A DNA stretch of 64,000 bases, from NCBI RefSeq assembly GCF_001618955.1, contig NZ_LVYV01000004.1, positions 62,001 through 126,000 of the forward strand. Reading direction: 5' to 3'. Made by a program: the position numbers and the translations under genes. Positions 1 through 8,603 of the stretch are shown here, piece by piece (position 1 is the stretch's first letter; each line of letters starts with the position of its first letter). The DNA comes from Tardiphaga robiniae. Lineage in GTDB: Bacteria; Pseudomonadota; Alphaproteobacteria; Rhizobiales; Xanthobacteraceae. The notes under the pieces are model-generated. The model was not told the origin of the DNA, searched no databases, and saw only the letters and a program-made list of their open reading frames with translations.

Positions 1-112
1 GATAGTCGTCGCCGGCCACGAAGTCGGCATCGAGCCTCCAGCCGAGGTTTGCGTAAAAACTCTTGGCTGTGTCGACATTCGACACGGGAATGACGACGAT
101 TTCGAGCTTCAT
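1..112 (-). CDS. VOC/glyoxalase-family protein (partial)
   Basis: The first 37 residues of a protein read leftwards off the window edge. They begin MKLEIVVIPVSNVDTAKSFY and continue with a YANLGW-type segment. This is the usual first beta-alpha-beta unit of vicinal-oxygen-chelate proteins (glyoxalase I, bleomycin resistance, extradiol dioxygenase fold), with the V-S-N-V-D-x-A-x-x-F-Y pattern. The ATG is at 110-112. The metal ligands and the rest of the domain lie outside the window, so substrate and reaction cannot be given. The 237 bases between this start and the next gene on the right hold no supported feature beyond the promoters of the two divergent genes. Confidence 0.7.
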   Translation of the reverse strand, partial: MKLEIVVIPVSNVDTAKSFYANLGWRLDADFVAGDDY

Positions 113-349
113 GGTGACGGAAGTATCACGATGCACCTGGGGACTGCTCATGTCGGTCTCCTGAGGTTGGGGTGTGATGACGAGGACGTGTGGTGCCGGG
201 CTGGGCTCAGGCGCAACAATGTCTGCAATCGGTCGTTTGGCCGGCGTTCCGTTTGTTGGTCTGCTCGTGCAGTTGTGACCTATCCCGATCTTGATGACGC
301 CACACGCCTGTATCATTTCAGGTGAGGGCGCATTTGCAAGGGTGTCCGA

Positions 350-955
350 ATGACACGGAACCTCACGTTACTGTTGATCGTCGGCGTACTGGTGGCATTC
401 GCTGGCCAGGCGGAGGCGCGGCGGCTGCGCGCGGGTGATGCAGTGCCTTTCTCGCACAGGCCGTGCAGCGTGCTTGATGGCGAGCCCTGCACGCCGTCCA
501 CCTGTAGCGTGTTCGATCACGGGCCGTGCATTCCCGAGATCGATTATCCGATCGGGCAAAACCTGCAGGTCACGGTGCTGAGCGTGCCGCCTGAGGATCA
601 GCAGGATCGCTATCGCAAGCCCGATCATGATCTCGATACGCTCGGCGATCTGCTCGCCACCTTGCGGTCGTGCTGGTCACCGCCCGCGGCGGAGAGTGCG
701 CGTGCGGGCATGCAGATGTCGGTGATGTTTTCGTTCAACACGGCCGGCACGCCCATTGCGCCGCCGCGCGTGACGTTTGTCAGCAAGGATGCGCCGCAGG
801 ATACGCGCGACACCTATCTCAAGGCCATCAACGCCTCGCTCCATAGCTGCCTGCCGCTGAAGCTGACCAAGGGACTCGGCGGCGCGGTCGCCGGGCGTCC
901 GATCATGATCCGCTATGTCGATAACCGGGAGTTGGAGAAGCAGTCCGGGAAGTGA
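350..955 (+). CDS. Secreted hypothetical protein, TonB-C-like
   Basis: A 201-residue protein with a signal peptide (residues 1-23, ending A-E-A) and a mature part containing four cysteines in a C-S-V-L/F-D-x-x-P-C duplicated motif near residues 43-62. From about residue 95 the chain has the layout of a TonB C-terminal-like fold: L-R-S-C-W, then a beta strand MSVMFSF, then I-A-P-P-R-V-T, then a second Cys. Such periplasmic proteins are common and uncharacterised in Bradyrhizobium relatives. Codon use is typical of the window. It stands alone, followed by repeats. Function unknown; the fold assignment is inference from the pattern. Confidence 0.7.
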   Translation: MTRNLTLLLIVGVLVAFAGQAEARRLRAGDAVPFSHRPCSVLDGEPCTPSTCSVFDHGPCIPEIDYPIGQNLQVTVLSVPPEDQQDRYRKPDHDLDTLGDLLATLRSCWSPPAAESARAGMQMSVMFSFNTAGTPIAPPRVTFVSKDAPQDTRDTYLKAINASLHSCLPLKLTKGLGGAVAGRPIMIRYVDNRELEKQSGK

Positions 956-960
956 GCTTG

Positions 961-1183
961 CTTACCTCGCCCCGCATTTGCGGGGAGAGGTCGGGGTCGG
1001 CGCGCAGCGCCGGCTCCGGGTGAGGGGCCTTGAACGGCGGGGAGGCGGACGCGGAATCTTGAGTCTGCAGTATCGCGAGCCGATGGTGCTTCTTCGTGAC
1101 TGGCTTTGTACCAAGCCCCTCACCCGAAACACGCGCTGCGCACGCGTTTCGACCTCTCCCCGCACAGAGCGGGGAGAGGTTAA
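961..1183. repeat. Intergenic inverted-repeat element, copy 1
   Basis: About 223 bp built of two oppositely oriented arms. The left arm (961-1032) starts CTTACCTCGCCCCGC, has a GCGGGGAGAGGTCG stem and ends GGGTGAGGGGCCTTG. The right arm (1112-1183) is its reverse complement in layout (CAAGCCCCTCACCC through GCGGGGAGAGGTTAAG). About 80 bp of non-palindromic sequence lies between. The whole unit recurs at 1627-1858 in the same orientation, including traces of similarity in the centre (GGACGCGGAATCT against AAACGCGGATTCT). Elements of this kind are scattered between genes in Bradyrhizobium and Rhodopseudomonas genomes. Confidence 0.75.
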
Positions 1184-1241
1184 GAGAGTGAACCACTGGG
1201 TCTGTCGCCGCGACGAAGGGGAAACCATCTCGGAGGCGGCG

Positions 1242-1619
1242 ATGCTGAAGCGCAGGTTCGTAGTGATTGCGACGATTGTTGGCGTCGTTGGCGCGCTCAC
1301 CGGCGGCAGCGCCTTGCTGCTTTGGCCCGAAGCCGACAACTGGACCGAGGAAGCCAAGGCCTGCGTCGCCAACAAATATGCGGGCTATTGGGAAAGCAGC
1401 GGCAAATATTCGTTCAAGCTGGACTACGAGAACGCCTGCGACCGCAAGGTCTCGTGCGCGATCGATGTCCAGATCAACAACGCCAAGCAGTCGATCAAGC
1501 AACATGGCGTGCTCGTCTTCGCCCCGCGGGGCCAGACACCGACGCCGAACAGCTACAGCGTCCCCGTGACATCGCTGGTCGGCTCGGCGCAGGCGGACCG
1601 GAACTGCAGGTTCGTGTGA
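1242..1619 (+). CDS. Small exported or membrane-anchored hypothetical protein
   Basis: A 125-residue protein with a basic N-terminus (MLKRRF) and one hydrophobic segment (about residues 6-29), which is either a signal peptide or an anchor. The remainder is polar with four cysteines (in A-C-V-A, N-A-C-D, V-S-C-A and N-C-R-F), suggesting two disulfides in the periplasm. I do not recognise the family. The ATG at 1242 is preferred over an upstream in-frame start at 915, because the extra residues would be encoded by the repeat element. The gene is bracketed by two direct copies of that element (961-1183 and 1627-1858). Confidence 0.65.
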   Translation: MLKRRFVVIATIVGVVGALTGGSALLLWPEADNWTEEAKACVANKYAGYWESSGKYSFKLDYENACDRKVSCAIDVQINNAKQSIKQHGVLVFAPRGQTPTPNSYSVPVTSLVGSAQADRNCRFV

Positions 1620-1626
1620 GGCTTCT

Positions 1627-1858
1627 TGCTTAACCTCGCCCCGCATTTGCGGGGAGAGGTCGCGCGCATCTCAGCGCGCGGGTGAGGGGCCTTGTTTGGT
1701 GGTGAGGCAAACGCGGATTCTCGGGTCGGTCACGCGAAATCCGGGGGGAGTATATATGTGGCTGGCACCGTGCCATGCCCCTCACCCGCCGCGAAGACGC
1801 GGCGACCTCTCCCCGCCTAGCACAGCTTTGCTGTGCGCGGGAGCGGGGAGAGGTTAAG
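1627..1858. repeat. Intergenic inverted-repeat element, copy 2
   Basis: Second copy of the element at 961-1183, in the same orientation. The left arm (1627-1694) reads TAACCTCGCCCCGCATTTGC onward and ends GGGTGAGGGGCCTTG. The right arm (1775-1858) runs from GCCCCTCACCC to GGGGAGAGGTTAAG and contains an extra nested hairpin (GCACAGC TTT GCTGTGC, about 1819-1835). It fills the space between the small exported protein gene and the convergent Bug-family gene, so its transcribed form could also act as a transcription barrier for both. Confidence 0.75.
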
Positions 1859-1889
1859 GCGACAGCGCGGAGCTGCCACATTCATCACC

Positions 1890-2885
1890 TCAATCGATCC
1901 TGATCTTCGCCGCCTTGATCACCTCGGCCCACAGCGCTTTCTCATCGGCCATGCGCTTGCGGAGTTGATCCGGCGTGGTCGGTGACGGCGTGATGAGCTG
2001 CAGCTTCAGCTTCTCGATCACGGCAGGCTCGGCGAGCGTCTGTGTCACTTCGGCATTGATCGTCGCCACCACATCCTTCGATAGCCCGCCCGGGCCGACC
2101 AGCGCGTTCCAGGCGTCGGACTGCACGTCGATGCCGCTCTCGGTGAGCGTTGGCACATCCGGCAGGAACGGCGAGCGCTTCGCGGTGGTGACGGCGAGGA
2201 TCTTCACGGCCCCCGTCGCAAGTTGCGGCGTCACGCCGATGGCGGGGAGGCACGCGACCTGCACATCGCCGCGGATCAGCGCGGTGGTCGCCGCGGGTGA
2301 CGACGGATAGGGGATGTGCACCATATTGGCGCCGGCCTTCTGCCCGATCGCTTCCATGCAGAGCTGCGACAGCGTGCCGACGCCGATGGAGCCGTAGCCG
2401 AGGCCCTTCGGATCGGCTTTGGCCTTGGCGAGGAATTCCGCAACCGTATTGACGCCGAGGCTGGTCGGCACCGCGAGCACGCTCGGGAGCTGCGTCAGCA
2501 AAGTGATCGGCGCGATGTCGGTGTCGGGATTGTAGGGCAGCCTGGCAAACAGCAGCGTGTTGATGGCGAGCGGGCCGCCGAGCGAGATGCCGATGGTCGA
2601 ACCATCAGGCGTGGATTTGGCGATGGCGTCGGTGCCGATATTGCCTGAGGCGCCGGGTTTATTCTCCACCACGAAATTGGTGCCGGGATGCCGCGTCTGC
2701 AGACTGTCGGCGAGCACGCGGCCGACGATGTCCGGGCTTGCGCCGGCGCCGAATGGCACGATGATGCGCACCAGCTTGGGCGGCCAGACGGGTGTCTGCG
2801 CGTGCGCTGCGAAGGGTAGCGTCGCGAACAGCAGCGCTGCGAGCGCAAGGCGAAAGCGGGCAGATGTCGTGTCGTTTCGCAGCAT
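1890..2885 (-). CDS. Tripartite tricarboxylate transporter binding protein (Bug/TctC family)
   Basis: A 331-residue periplasmic solute-binding protein of the Bug (TctC) family, which captures small carboxylates for TctAB-type transporters. It has a signal peptide (about residues 4-30, ending F-A-A-H-A-Q). It also has the family hallmarks: P-x-K-x-V-R-I-I-V-P-F after the N-terminus, G-A-G-A-S-P-D-I-V-G-R, V-V-E-N-K-P-G-A-S-G-N-I-G, and Y-G-S-I-G-V-G-T-L-S-Q. The ATG at 2885 puts the signal peptide at the very start; an upstream in-frame codon would add 17 non-signal residues. No TctA or TctB gene is nearby, which is normal for the many orphan Bug proteins of this group. The ligand cannot be predicted. 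Confidence 0.88.
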   Translation of the reverse strand: MLRNDTTSARFRLALAALLFATLPFAAHAQTPVWPPKLVRIIVPFGAGASPDIVGRVLADSLQTRHPGTNFVVENKPGASGNIGTDAIAKSTPDGSTIGISLGGPLAINTLLFARLPYNPDTDIAPITLLTQLPSVLAVPTSLGVNTVAEFLAKAKADPKGLGYGSIGVGTLSQLCMEAIGQKAGANMVHIPYPSSPAATTALIRGDVQVACLPAIGVTPQLATGAVKILAVTTAKRSPFLPDVPTLTESGIDVQSDAWNALVGPGGLSKDVVATINAEVTQTLAEPAVIEKLKLQLITPSPTTPDQLRKRMADEKALWAEVIKAAKIRID

Positions 2886-3035
2886 TGCGTGCGTCCCCTG
2901 AAAAGTGATACCCGGAAGCCGTCTAACCGGCGCCAAAGGCGGCTAAAATCCGCTGGCCGGGCGGGACCATAGTGGGAATTTCAGGGCGGGCAACCCATCC
3001 GGCACGCAACCGCCCGGGCGAGAGGACTGAACATC

Positions 3036-3620
3036 ATGGGACTGATCGTGATGATCCTCGGCCTCGTGCTGTTTCTCGGCATTCACTGGTTCATCACCAA
3101 GCGCGAGGCGCGCGCGGAGTTGATCGCGCGTCTGGGCGAGAGCCTCTACAAGCTCGGCTTTGCGCTGATCTCCGCCGTCGGCCTCGCGCTGATCATCTGG
3201 GGCTTCGCGCAATATCGCGCGACCGGCTGGATCAATGTCTGGACGCCGCCGCTGGCGATGAAGCACATCACCGTCGCCCTGATGCTGCCGGCGGTGATCA
3301 TGGTCGCCGCGTCCTATATCCGCGGCCGCATCTACACCACGCTGAAACACCCGATGCTCGCCGGCATCAAGCTATGGGCTGCCGCGCATCTGCTCGCCAA
3401 TGGCGATCTCGGCTCGATCATCCTGTTCGGATCGTTCCTGGCTTGGGCGGTGATCGATCGCATCTCGATGAAACATCGCGCTGATGCCGGCGGTCCGCCG
3501 ATCCCGGTGGGCGGTCCGATGAATGACGCGATTGCGGTCGCGGTCGGCATCGTCGCCTATATCGCTTTGGGTTTCGCCTTCCATCCGGTGGTGATCGGCG
3601 TCCCCGTGTTCGGAGCTTAA
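3036..3620 (+). CDS. NnrU family integral membrane protein
   Basis: A 194-residue inner-membrane protein with about five hydrophobic segments. It carries the NnrU signatures H-W-x-x-x-x-R at about residue 18, the K-H-P-M-L segment near residue 104, and W-A-A-A-H-L-L-A-N-G-D immediately after. NnrU was first named from nitric-oxide-related gene clusters in Rhodobacter, but most members are encoded away from denitrification genes and their function is unclear. This one ends 3 bases before panB and is probably cotranscribed with it. The ATG at 3036 follows a weak purine-rich stretch. Confidence 0.85.
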   Translation: MGLIVMILGLVLFLGIHWFITKREARAELIARLGESLYKLGFALISAVGLALIIWGFAQYRATGWINVWTPPLAMKHITVALMLPAVIMVAASYIRGRIYTTLKHPMLAGIKLWAAAHLLANGDLGSIILFGSFLAWAVIDRISMKHRADAGGPPIPVGGPMNDAIAVAVGIVAYIALGFAFHPVVIGVPVFGA

Positions 3621-3623
3621 GTC

Positions 3624-4472
3624 ATGTCAGTTCAGTCGGCCATCAAGCGCAAAACCGCACCGGATATTCTCGCGCGCAAGAACGGCGAGCCGATCGTGAT
3701 GCTCACCTCGTATCATGCGCATACGGCCTCATTGGTCGATCGTTATTGCGACGTGATCCTCGTCGGCGACTCGCTCGGCAATGTGATGCACGGTTTCGAG
3801 ACCACGATCCCCGTGACGCTCGAGATGATGATCCTGCAGGGCCATGCTGTGATGCGCGGCTCGAAGCAGTCGCTGGTCGTGGTCGACATGCCGTTCGGCT
3901 CCTATGAAGCCTCGAAGGAACAGGCGTTTCATTCCGCCGCGCGCATCCTGAAAGAGACCCATTGCGGCGCCGTGAAGCTCGAGGGCGGGTCGCGGATGGC
4001 CGAGACTATCGCTTTCCTCACCGAGCGCAGCATTCCGGTGATGGCGCATATCGGTCTGACGCCGCAGTCGATCGCCGCGCTCGGTTCGTTCCGCTCGCAG
4101 GGCAAGGAAGAGGCCGAAGCGATTGCACGCGGTGAGAACGTGCCGGGGCCAATCCAGAACGATGCGATTGCCGTGGCGCAAGCCGGTGCGTTCTCGGTGG
4201 TGATTGAAGCGGTGGCTGAACCGCTCGCGCGAAAAATTACCGAGACGATTCCAATCCCGACCATCGGCATCGGCGCGAGCCCGGCTTGTGACGGTCAGGT
4301 GTTGGTGCTCGAAGACATGCTCGGCCTGTCGGCGCGGGTGCCGAAATTCGTCAAGCGTTATGGCAATCTTGGCCCGATGATCGAGGCGGCCATCGAGGGC
4401 TACGCAACCGATGTGCGTTCGCGCGCGTTTCCGGGACCGGAGCATGTCTATGGCGGCAAGCCGAAGGGCTGA
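3624..4472 (+). CDS. panB: 3-methyl-2-oxobutanoate hydroxymethyltransferase
   Basis: PanB transfers a hydroxymethyl group from 5,10-methylenetetrahydrofolate to alpha-ketoisovalerate, giving ketopantoate for pantothenate and coenzyme A. The 282-residue length matches the family's usual 260-280. Visible landmarks are M-L-T-S-Y (27-31), V-G-D-S-L-G (47-52, with the Mg-binding Asp), D-M-P-F-G-S-Y, the catalytic glutamate region [15 protein letters not shown], and I-G-I-G-A-S-P-x-C-D-G-Q-V-L-V near the C-terminus. Cytoplasmic. It sits directly behind the NnrU-family gene; panC is not in the window. Confidence 0.97.
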   Translation: MSVQSAIKRKTAPDILARKNGEPIVMLTSYHAHTASLVDRYCDVILVGDSLGNVMHGFETTIPVTLEMMILQGHAVMRGSKQSLVVVDMPFGSYEASKEQAFHSAARILKETHCGAVKLEGGSRMAETIAFLTERSIPVMAHIGLTPQSIAALGSFRSQGKEEAEAIARGENVPGPIQNDAIAVAQAGAFSVVIEAVAEPLARKITETIPIPTIGIGASPACDGQVLVLEDMLGLSARVPKFVKRYGNLGPMIEAAIEGYATDVRSRAFPGPEHVYGGKPKG

Positions 4473-4548
4473 CGCAGGTTTGACGCAAGACGGCCGCAGG
4501 ATTTCCGCAGGAATTTTGCGGCCCGGTCGGGGTTGAAATGCAGGGGCA

Positions 4549-4824
4549 ATGCGAAGGATGATGATGATGATGAAGGCCTTGAAGTTCCTGAGCTTTGTCG
4601 CCGTTTTGGCGCTGCTTCCCGCGGTTTCGCACGCCGATCCGGCCAAAAAGGAGCGGAAACCGCATTATCGCGTCGAGGAGCCGCGCCCGGTCGTAGGCCC
4701 GCTCAACGACACCCGCGGCAATGCGGCGCTGGGCGGCAACAACGCCAATTCGGCCTTCGGCGACAACAGCGCCGGGTCCAATGCCAATGGCCGCACCAGC
4801 GGCGGTGCTGGTGGCATGAACTGA
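4549..4824 (+). CDS. Small secreted Asn/Gly-rich hypothetical protein
   Basis: A 91-residue protein with a signal peptide (cleavage after V-S-H-A, about residue 29) and a mature part of about 60 residues that ends in a low-complexity Asn/Gly/Ser stretch (N-A-A-L-G-G-N-N-A-N-S-A-F-G-D-N). The start is ambiguous: ATG codons occur at 4549 and in an uninterrupted run of five at 4558-4572. A GCGAAGG segment could serve the later ones and AGGGGC the first. Similar short proteins are frequent in Bradyrhizobium relatives; no function is known. Confidence 0.6.
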   Translation: MRRMMMMMKALKFLSFVAVLALLPAVSHADPAKKERKPHYRVEEPRPVVGPLNDTRGNAALGGNNANSAFGDNSAGSNANGRTSGGAGGMN

Positions 4825-4996
4825 CGGGCCTAAAAGGCATCGGTTCGAAATTAAGCATTTCGGGATAACGCTTTGATCGCGCTGGCTTTGCCTTGCCAGC
4901 GCCATAACGCTAGGGTATCGCCGCCGCCATGCTGGAGCGTATATGCCCGGCGCCGCTCGGGGTGAGCGCGGCCCATCGGGGACAGGATACCTTTAA

Positions 4997-5650
4997 GTGT
5001 CTGAATTATTTAATGAAGTCGACGAAGATCTGCGTCGCGAGCAGCTCAAGAAGATCTGGGAGAAGTATTCGCTCCTGATCATCGCAGTCGCGATTCTGAT
5101 CGTGGTCGGCGTCGGCGGCTGGCGCGGCTACAGCTATCTCGAGGCCAAGAAGGCCGCCGTGGCCGGTGCGGCGTTCGACCGTGCGGTCGAGCTTGCCGAG
5201 CAGAACAAGCATGCCGAGGCGGAAGCCGCCTTCACCAAGCTCGCTGCCGAGGCGCCGTCCGGCTACCGCACGCTGGCCCGTTTGCGCGCCGCTGCCGAGG
5301 CTGCTTCGCGCGACCCACAGGCCGCCGTGAAGCTCTATGACGACATTATCGCTGACCGGACCGTTCCCGCGCCGGAGCAGGATTTGGCGCGCATCCGCGC
5401 CGGCAGCCTGTTGCTCGAGACCACCCCATATGAGGCGATGCAGACCCGTCTGGAGCCGGCGACGACCAATACCAGCACCTATCGTCATTCGGCGCGCGAG
5501 CTGCTGGCGCTGTCGGCATGGAAGGCCAACAACGCCGTGGCGACGCGGCAGTGGCTGGACATGATGTCCAACGATGCGGAGACGCCGGCGAGCCTGCGCA
5601 CCCGCGCCGAAGCGTTGCAGGCGCTGCTGCCGCCCGCCGCGAAAAGCTGA
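4997..5650 (+). CDS. YfgM-like membrane-anchored TPR protein
   Basis: A 217-residue protein with a short cytoplasmic N-terminus (MSELFNEVDEDLRREQ), one transmembrane helix (about residues 27-45) and an alpha-helical TPR-like periplasmic domain of alternating A-A/E-A heptads. This is the layout of Escherichia coli YfgM (ancillary SecYEG subunit/chaperone), and the conserved K-x-x-W-x-x-Y-S-x-L segment before the helix supports it. The start is GTG at 4997, chosen because the conserved N-terminus begins there. As in many proteobacteria it is upstream of der. The role in envelope protein folding is inferred from family membership. Confidence 0.85.
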   Translation: MSELFNEVDEDLRREQLKKIWEKYSLLIIAVAILIVVGVGGWRGYSYLEAKKAAVAGAAFDRAVELAEQNKHAEAEAAFTKLAAEAPSGYRTLARLRAAAEAASRDPQAAVKLYDDIIADRTVPAPEQDLARIRAGSLLLETTPYEAMQTRLEPATTNTSTYRHSARELLALSAWKANNAVATRQWLDMMSNDAETPASLRTRAEALQALLPPAAKS

Positions 5651-5722
5651 GCAAGACAAGAGCTGAATTAAAGCTGACCTGAAGCCGATCGTTCAGATCA
5701 CGAGTTGAGTGAGAAGTCGTCC

Positions 5723-6274
5723 ATGCGCCCGATGCAACGCCTCGTTTCCGCCGCCGTCCTGATCGCGCTGTCCAGCGCGCTCGCGGGCTGTGGCAGCATG
5801 ACCGGCTGGGACCCGTCCGACATGCTCGACTTCCTGGACACCAAGAAGAAGCTGCCCGGCGACCGCAAGCCGGTGTTCCCCGACGGTGTCCCCGGTCTCG
5901 AGCAGGGCGTGCCGCGCGATCTCTACAAGGAGAATGTCGAGCGCCAGCGCGCGCAGGAGGCTGCGCCCGTCGCAGCCGCCCCACTGCAGCCGCCGCCGGG
6001 CGCGCCGGAGCCGCAGGGCCGCAAGGCGAAAGGCCGCGGCACGGTTCAGGTCGGCACCGTCCGTCAGGACGGTGCAGCGCCGGCCGCACCAGATGCAGCC
6101 GTCGCCGAGGAAGGCAGCACGGCTGCCGCACCGCCTCCGCCGCAAGGCAAGAAGGTCGCCCGCCGCCGCAGCACCACCGCGCCGCCGCCGGATGAGCCGG
6201 CAGCAGCCGCGCCGGCCCAGCAGGCCACCACACCATTCCCGGCACCAGTGCCGTCGGGTAGTTTCTCGCGCTGA
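5723..6274 (+). CDS. Proline/alanine-rich lipoprotein upstream of der
   Basis: A 183-residue protein with a lipoprotein signal (MRPMQRLVSAAVLIALSSAL then A-G-C, so Cys at about residue 22). An ordered segment follows (G-W-D-P-S-D-M-L-D-F and L-P-G-D-R-K-P-V-F-P-D-G-V-P-G), then a long Pro/Ala/Lys-rich tail that looks disordered. The ATG at 5723 is preferred over a TTG 18 bases upstream because GAGTGAGAAG precedes it. It occupies the position between the YfgM-like gene and der where many proteobacteria carry bamB, but it has no beta-propeller repeats and is far too short for BamB. Function unknown; outer-membrane anchoring is inferred from the lipobox. Confidence 0.75.
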   Translation: MRPMQRLVSAAVLIALSSALAGCGSMTGWDPSDMLDFLDTKKKLPGDRKPVFPDGVPGLEQGVPRDLYKENVERQRAQEAAPVAAAPLQPPPGAPEPQGRKAKGRGTVQVGTVRQDGAAPAAPDAAVAEEGSTAAAPPPPQGKKVARRRSTTAPPPDEPAAAAPAQQATTPFPAPVPSGSFSR

Positions 6275-6327
6275 GTTCGCGCGCCCTCTCATTGACAGGC
6301 TGTCCGTAAAGGGCGCACGGATCACCC

Positions 6328-7713
6328 ATGTCTTATACCATTGCCATCATCGGCCGACCCAATGTCGGCAAGTCCACGCTGTTCAACCGTCTGGTCGGGC
6401 AGAAGCTCGCGCTGGTCGATGATACGCCCGGCGTCACCCGCGACCGCCGCGAGGGCGAGGGCAAGCTTGGCGATCTCGAATTCACTTTGGTGGATACCGC
6501 CGGTCTCGACGAAGGCCCCAAGGGCTCGCTGACTGCGCGCATGCAGGAGCAGACCGAGACGGCGATTGCGCTGGCCGATGCGCTGTTCTTCGTCATCGAT
6601 GCGCGCATGGGCCTGACGCCGAACGACCGCGCCTTCGCTGATTTTGCGCGCCGCGCCAACAAGCCGGTGCTGCTGCTCGCCAACAAGAGCGAAGGCAAAC
6701 ACGGCGAAGTCGGCGCCATGGAATCCTACGCGCTGGGTCTCGGTGATCCCATCCAGGTCTCCGCCGAACACGGCGAAGGCCTCGGTGAGCTCTATGACGC
6801 GCTGCGCGTGCTGATGCCGGAGCCGGTCGAAGAGCCGGAAGAATTCGACGACGACGACGTCATCATTCCCGAGGAAGAGATCGAGACGCGGCCGATCCGC
6901 GTCGCCATCGTTGGGCGCCCCAATGCCGGCAAGTCGACGACCATCAACTATCTGCTCGGCGAAGAGCGCCTGCTGACCTCTCCGGAAGCCGGCACCACGC
7001 GCGACAGCATTTCGGTCGAGCTCAACTACAAGGGCCGCGACTTCCGCATCTTCGATACCGCCGGCCTGCGTCGCCGTTCGCGCATCGAGGCCAAGCTCGA
7101 AAAGCTGTCGGTCGCAGACACGCTGCGCGCGGTGCGCTTTGCCGAAGTCGTCGTGCTGATGATGGACTCGCAGAACAGGTTCGAGGAACAGGATCTGCGG
7201 ATCGCCGATCTGGTCGAGCGCGAGGGACGCGCGCTGGTGCTCGCGGTCAACAAATGGGATTTGGTTGAAAAGCAAGGCGGCCTGATAGCCGGGCTGCGCA
7301 CCGATGCCGATCACTTGTTGCCGCAGATCAGGGGCGTGCCGGTCGTTGCGATCTCGGGCCTCATGGGCGAGGGCGTGGAACGGCTGATGAAGGCGATACA
7401 GGATTCCTACGCGGTCTGGAATCGCCGCATTCCCACCGCAGGCCTCAATCGCTGGTTCGAGGATGCGATCGACAAGAATCCGCCGCCATCGGTGTCGGGT
7501 CGCCGGCTGAAGCTGAACTACGTCACCCAGAACAAGGCGCGCCCGCCGAGCTTCGTGGTGTTCTGCTCGCGCGCCGATGCAGTGCCGACGAGCTATCTGC
7601 GCTATCTCACCAATACGCTCCGCGAGGCCTTCGACCTGCCGGGCACGCCGATCCGCATCACGCTGCGTGAGAAGGCCAATCCCTTCGCGCACAAGCGCAA
7701 GCGGCCGAACTGA
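6328..7713 (+). CDS. der: Ribosome biogenesis GTPase Der (EngA)
   Basis: Der is a tandem GTPase needed for 50S subunit maturation. The 461-residue chain has two G domains: the first with G-R-P-N-V-G-K-S at 9-16 and D-T-A-G-L-D, the second with G-R-P-N-A-G-K-S (about 197-204), D-T-A-G-L-R-R-R and N-K-W-D. A KH-like C-terminal domain follows, with N-R-W-F and the F-C-S-R-A-D-x-V-P-x-S-Y-L-R-Y-L region. The first domain's N-K-x-D motif is degenerate (N-K-S-E-G-K), as often seen in the Rhizobiales. An Asp/Glu-rich linker joins the domains. It ends the YfgM-lipoprotein-der series and is followed by a strong terminator. Confidence 0.97.
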   Translation: MSYTIAIIGRPNVGKSTLFNRLVGQKLALVDDTPGVTRDRREGEGKLGDLEFTLVDTAGLDEGPKGSLTARMQEQTETAIALADALFFVIDARMGLTPNDRAFADFARRANKPVLLLANKSEGKHGEVGAMESYALGLGDPIQVSAEHGEGLGELYDALRVLMPEPVEEPEEFDDDDVIIPEEEIETRPIRVAIVGRPNAGKSTTINYLLGEERLLTSPEAGTTRDSISVELNYKGRDFRIFDTAGLRRRSRIEAKLEKLSVADTLRAVRFAEVVVLMMDSQNRFEEQDLRIADLVEREGRALVLAVNKWDLVEKQGGLIAGLRTDADHLLPQIRGVPVVAISGLMGEGVERLMKAIQDSYAVWNRRIPTAGLNRWFEDAIDKNPPPSVSGRRLKLNYVTQNKARPPSFVVFCSRADAVPTSYLRYLTNTLREAFDLPGTPIRITLREKANPFAHKRKRPN

Positions 7714-7727
7714 TCGGCCAGTAAAAG

Positions 7728-7765
7728 ACGCCGGATCGCGGTGCACGCGATCCAGCGTTTTTATT
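7728..7765 (+). terminator. Rho-independent terminator of der
   Basis: A 13-base arm ACGCCGGATCGCG (7728-7740) and its near-perfect complement CGCGATCCAGCGT (7746-7758), with one mismatch and a 5-base loop GTGCA. It is followed directly by TTTTTATTT. This is the best-formed terminator in the window. It lies 15 bases after the der stop codon and also overlaps the approach to the convergent mddA gene. Confidence 0.9.
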
Positions 7766-7772
7766 TCGTGTC

Positions 7773-8555
7773 CTATCGCTCGCCGCTGAGCCCGAACGGA
7801 TTGGCATGCCTCTGCGTAGGCGGACGCTCTGATTTGCGCCATGGCAGGATCATCGACACCCGATTGCGGTAGCGGCGATAGTCATCGCCGAACAGCTCGA
7901 CGAGATCGCGCTCTTCCAGAAAGATCCCGACGAAGATGTAGGCGGTGGTGACGGCCGCAAACAACAGATGTCCGACCGTCATGAGCGGCGTCGCCCAGAA
8001 GGCGATGATGAAGCCGAGATAGATCGGGTGGCGCACAAACTTGTAGTAGAGCGGCGTGCGAAACACCGGCGCAGACGGCTCACTGTTGGACAGATTTTGC
8101 ACCACCTGCTGCACCCCGAACAACTCGAAATGGTTGATCAGGAAGGTGCTGGTGAAGACGAGGACCCATCCGAACAGGGAAAGCCCCGTCATGGCCATGG
8201 CCAGTTGCGGATTATTGATCTGCCAGACGATCGCCGGCATCGGGCGCCACTGCCAGAATAGTAGCAACAAGCTCAGGCTCGCGAACAGCACATAGGTGCT
8301 GCGCTCGACCGAAGCCGGGACATATTGCGTCCACCACTGCTTGAACGACTTCCGCGCCATGATGCTGTGCTGGATTGCAAACAGCGACATCAGAGCGAGA
8401 TTGACGAGCACAGCTTCCAGCCACGGGACCTCCGTCCCGGCGTTGATATCCTTTGGTACGATCATCCCGTCTACGAAACCGATGGCGTAGAGGATCGTGA
8501 TGAAGAAGATCGCGTAGGACGCGAGCCCGTAGATGAGTGCAATGAGGCGGGTCAT
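7773..8555 (-). CDS. mddA: Methanethiol S-methyltransferase-type membrane protein (MddA)
   Basis: A 260-residue integral membrane protein of the isoprenylcysteine carboxyl methyltransferase superfamily with about five to six transmembrane segments. Signature elements are I-Q-H-S-I-M-A-R near residue 62, F-G-W near 128, Y-K-F-V-R-H-P-I-Y-L-G-F near 170 (the SAM-binding R-H-P-x-Y) and F-L-E-E-R-D-L near 213. MddA methylates methanethiol with S-adenosylmethionine to dimethyl sulfide and is known from Bradyrhizobium and Pseudomonas. The match covers full length, but related NnrU/ICMT-like proteins share the motifs, so the substrate is inferred. It stands alone, convergent with der. Confidence 0.75.
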   Translation of the reverse strand: MTRLIALIYGLASYAIFFITILYAIGFVDGMIVPKDINAGTEVPWLEAVLVNLALMSLFAIQHSIMARKSFKQWWTQYVPASVERSTYVLFASLSLLLLFWQWRPMPAIVWQINNPQLAMAMTGLSLFGWVLVFTSTFLINHFELFGVQQVVQNLSNSEPSAPVFRTPLYYKFVRHPIYLGFIIAFWATPLMTVGHLLFAAVTTAYIFVGIFLEERDLVELFGDDYRRYRNRVSMILPWRKSERPPTQRHANPFGLSGER

Positions 8556-8603
8556 GGAACTATCCTTTGCTGGTTGTCTTGTCGATTTGAAACAGGCGTT
8601 TCC

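Noticed and set aside
131-325. Open frame of 64 codons on the plus strand near the left edge
   Set aside because: No ribosome-binding site, codon use unlike the window, and no recognisable motif.
6322-7842. Open frame of 506 codons on the minus strand across der
   Set aside because: It is a full antisense shadow of der, which has all GTPase motifs. No protein family pattern or ribosome-binding site on the minus strand.
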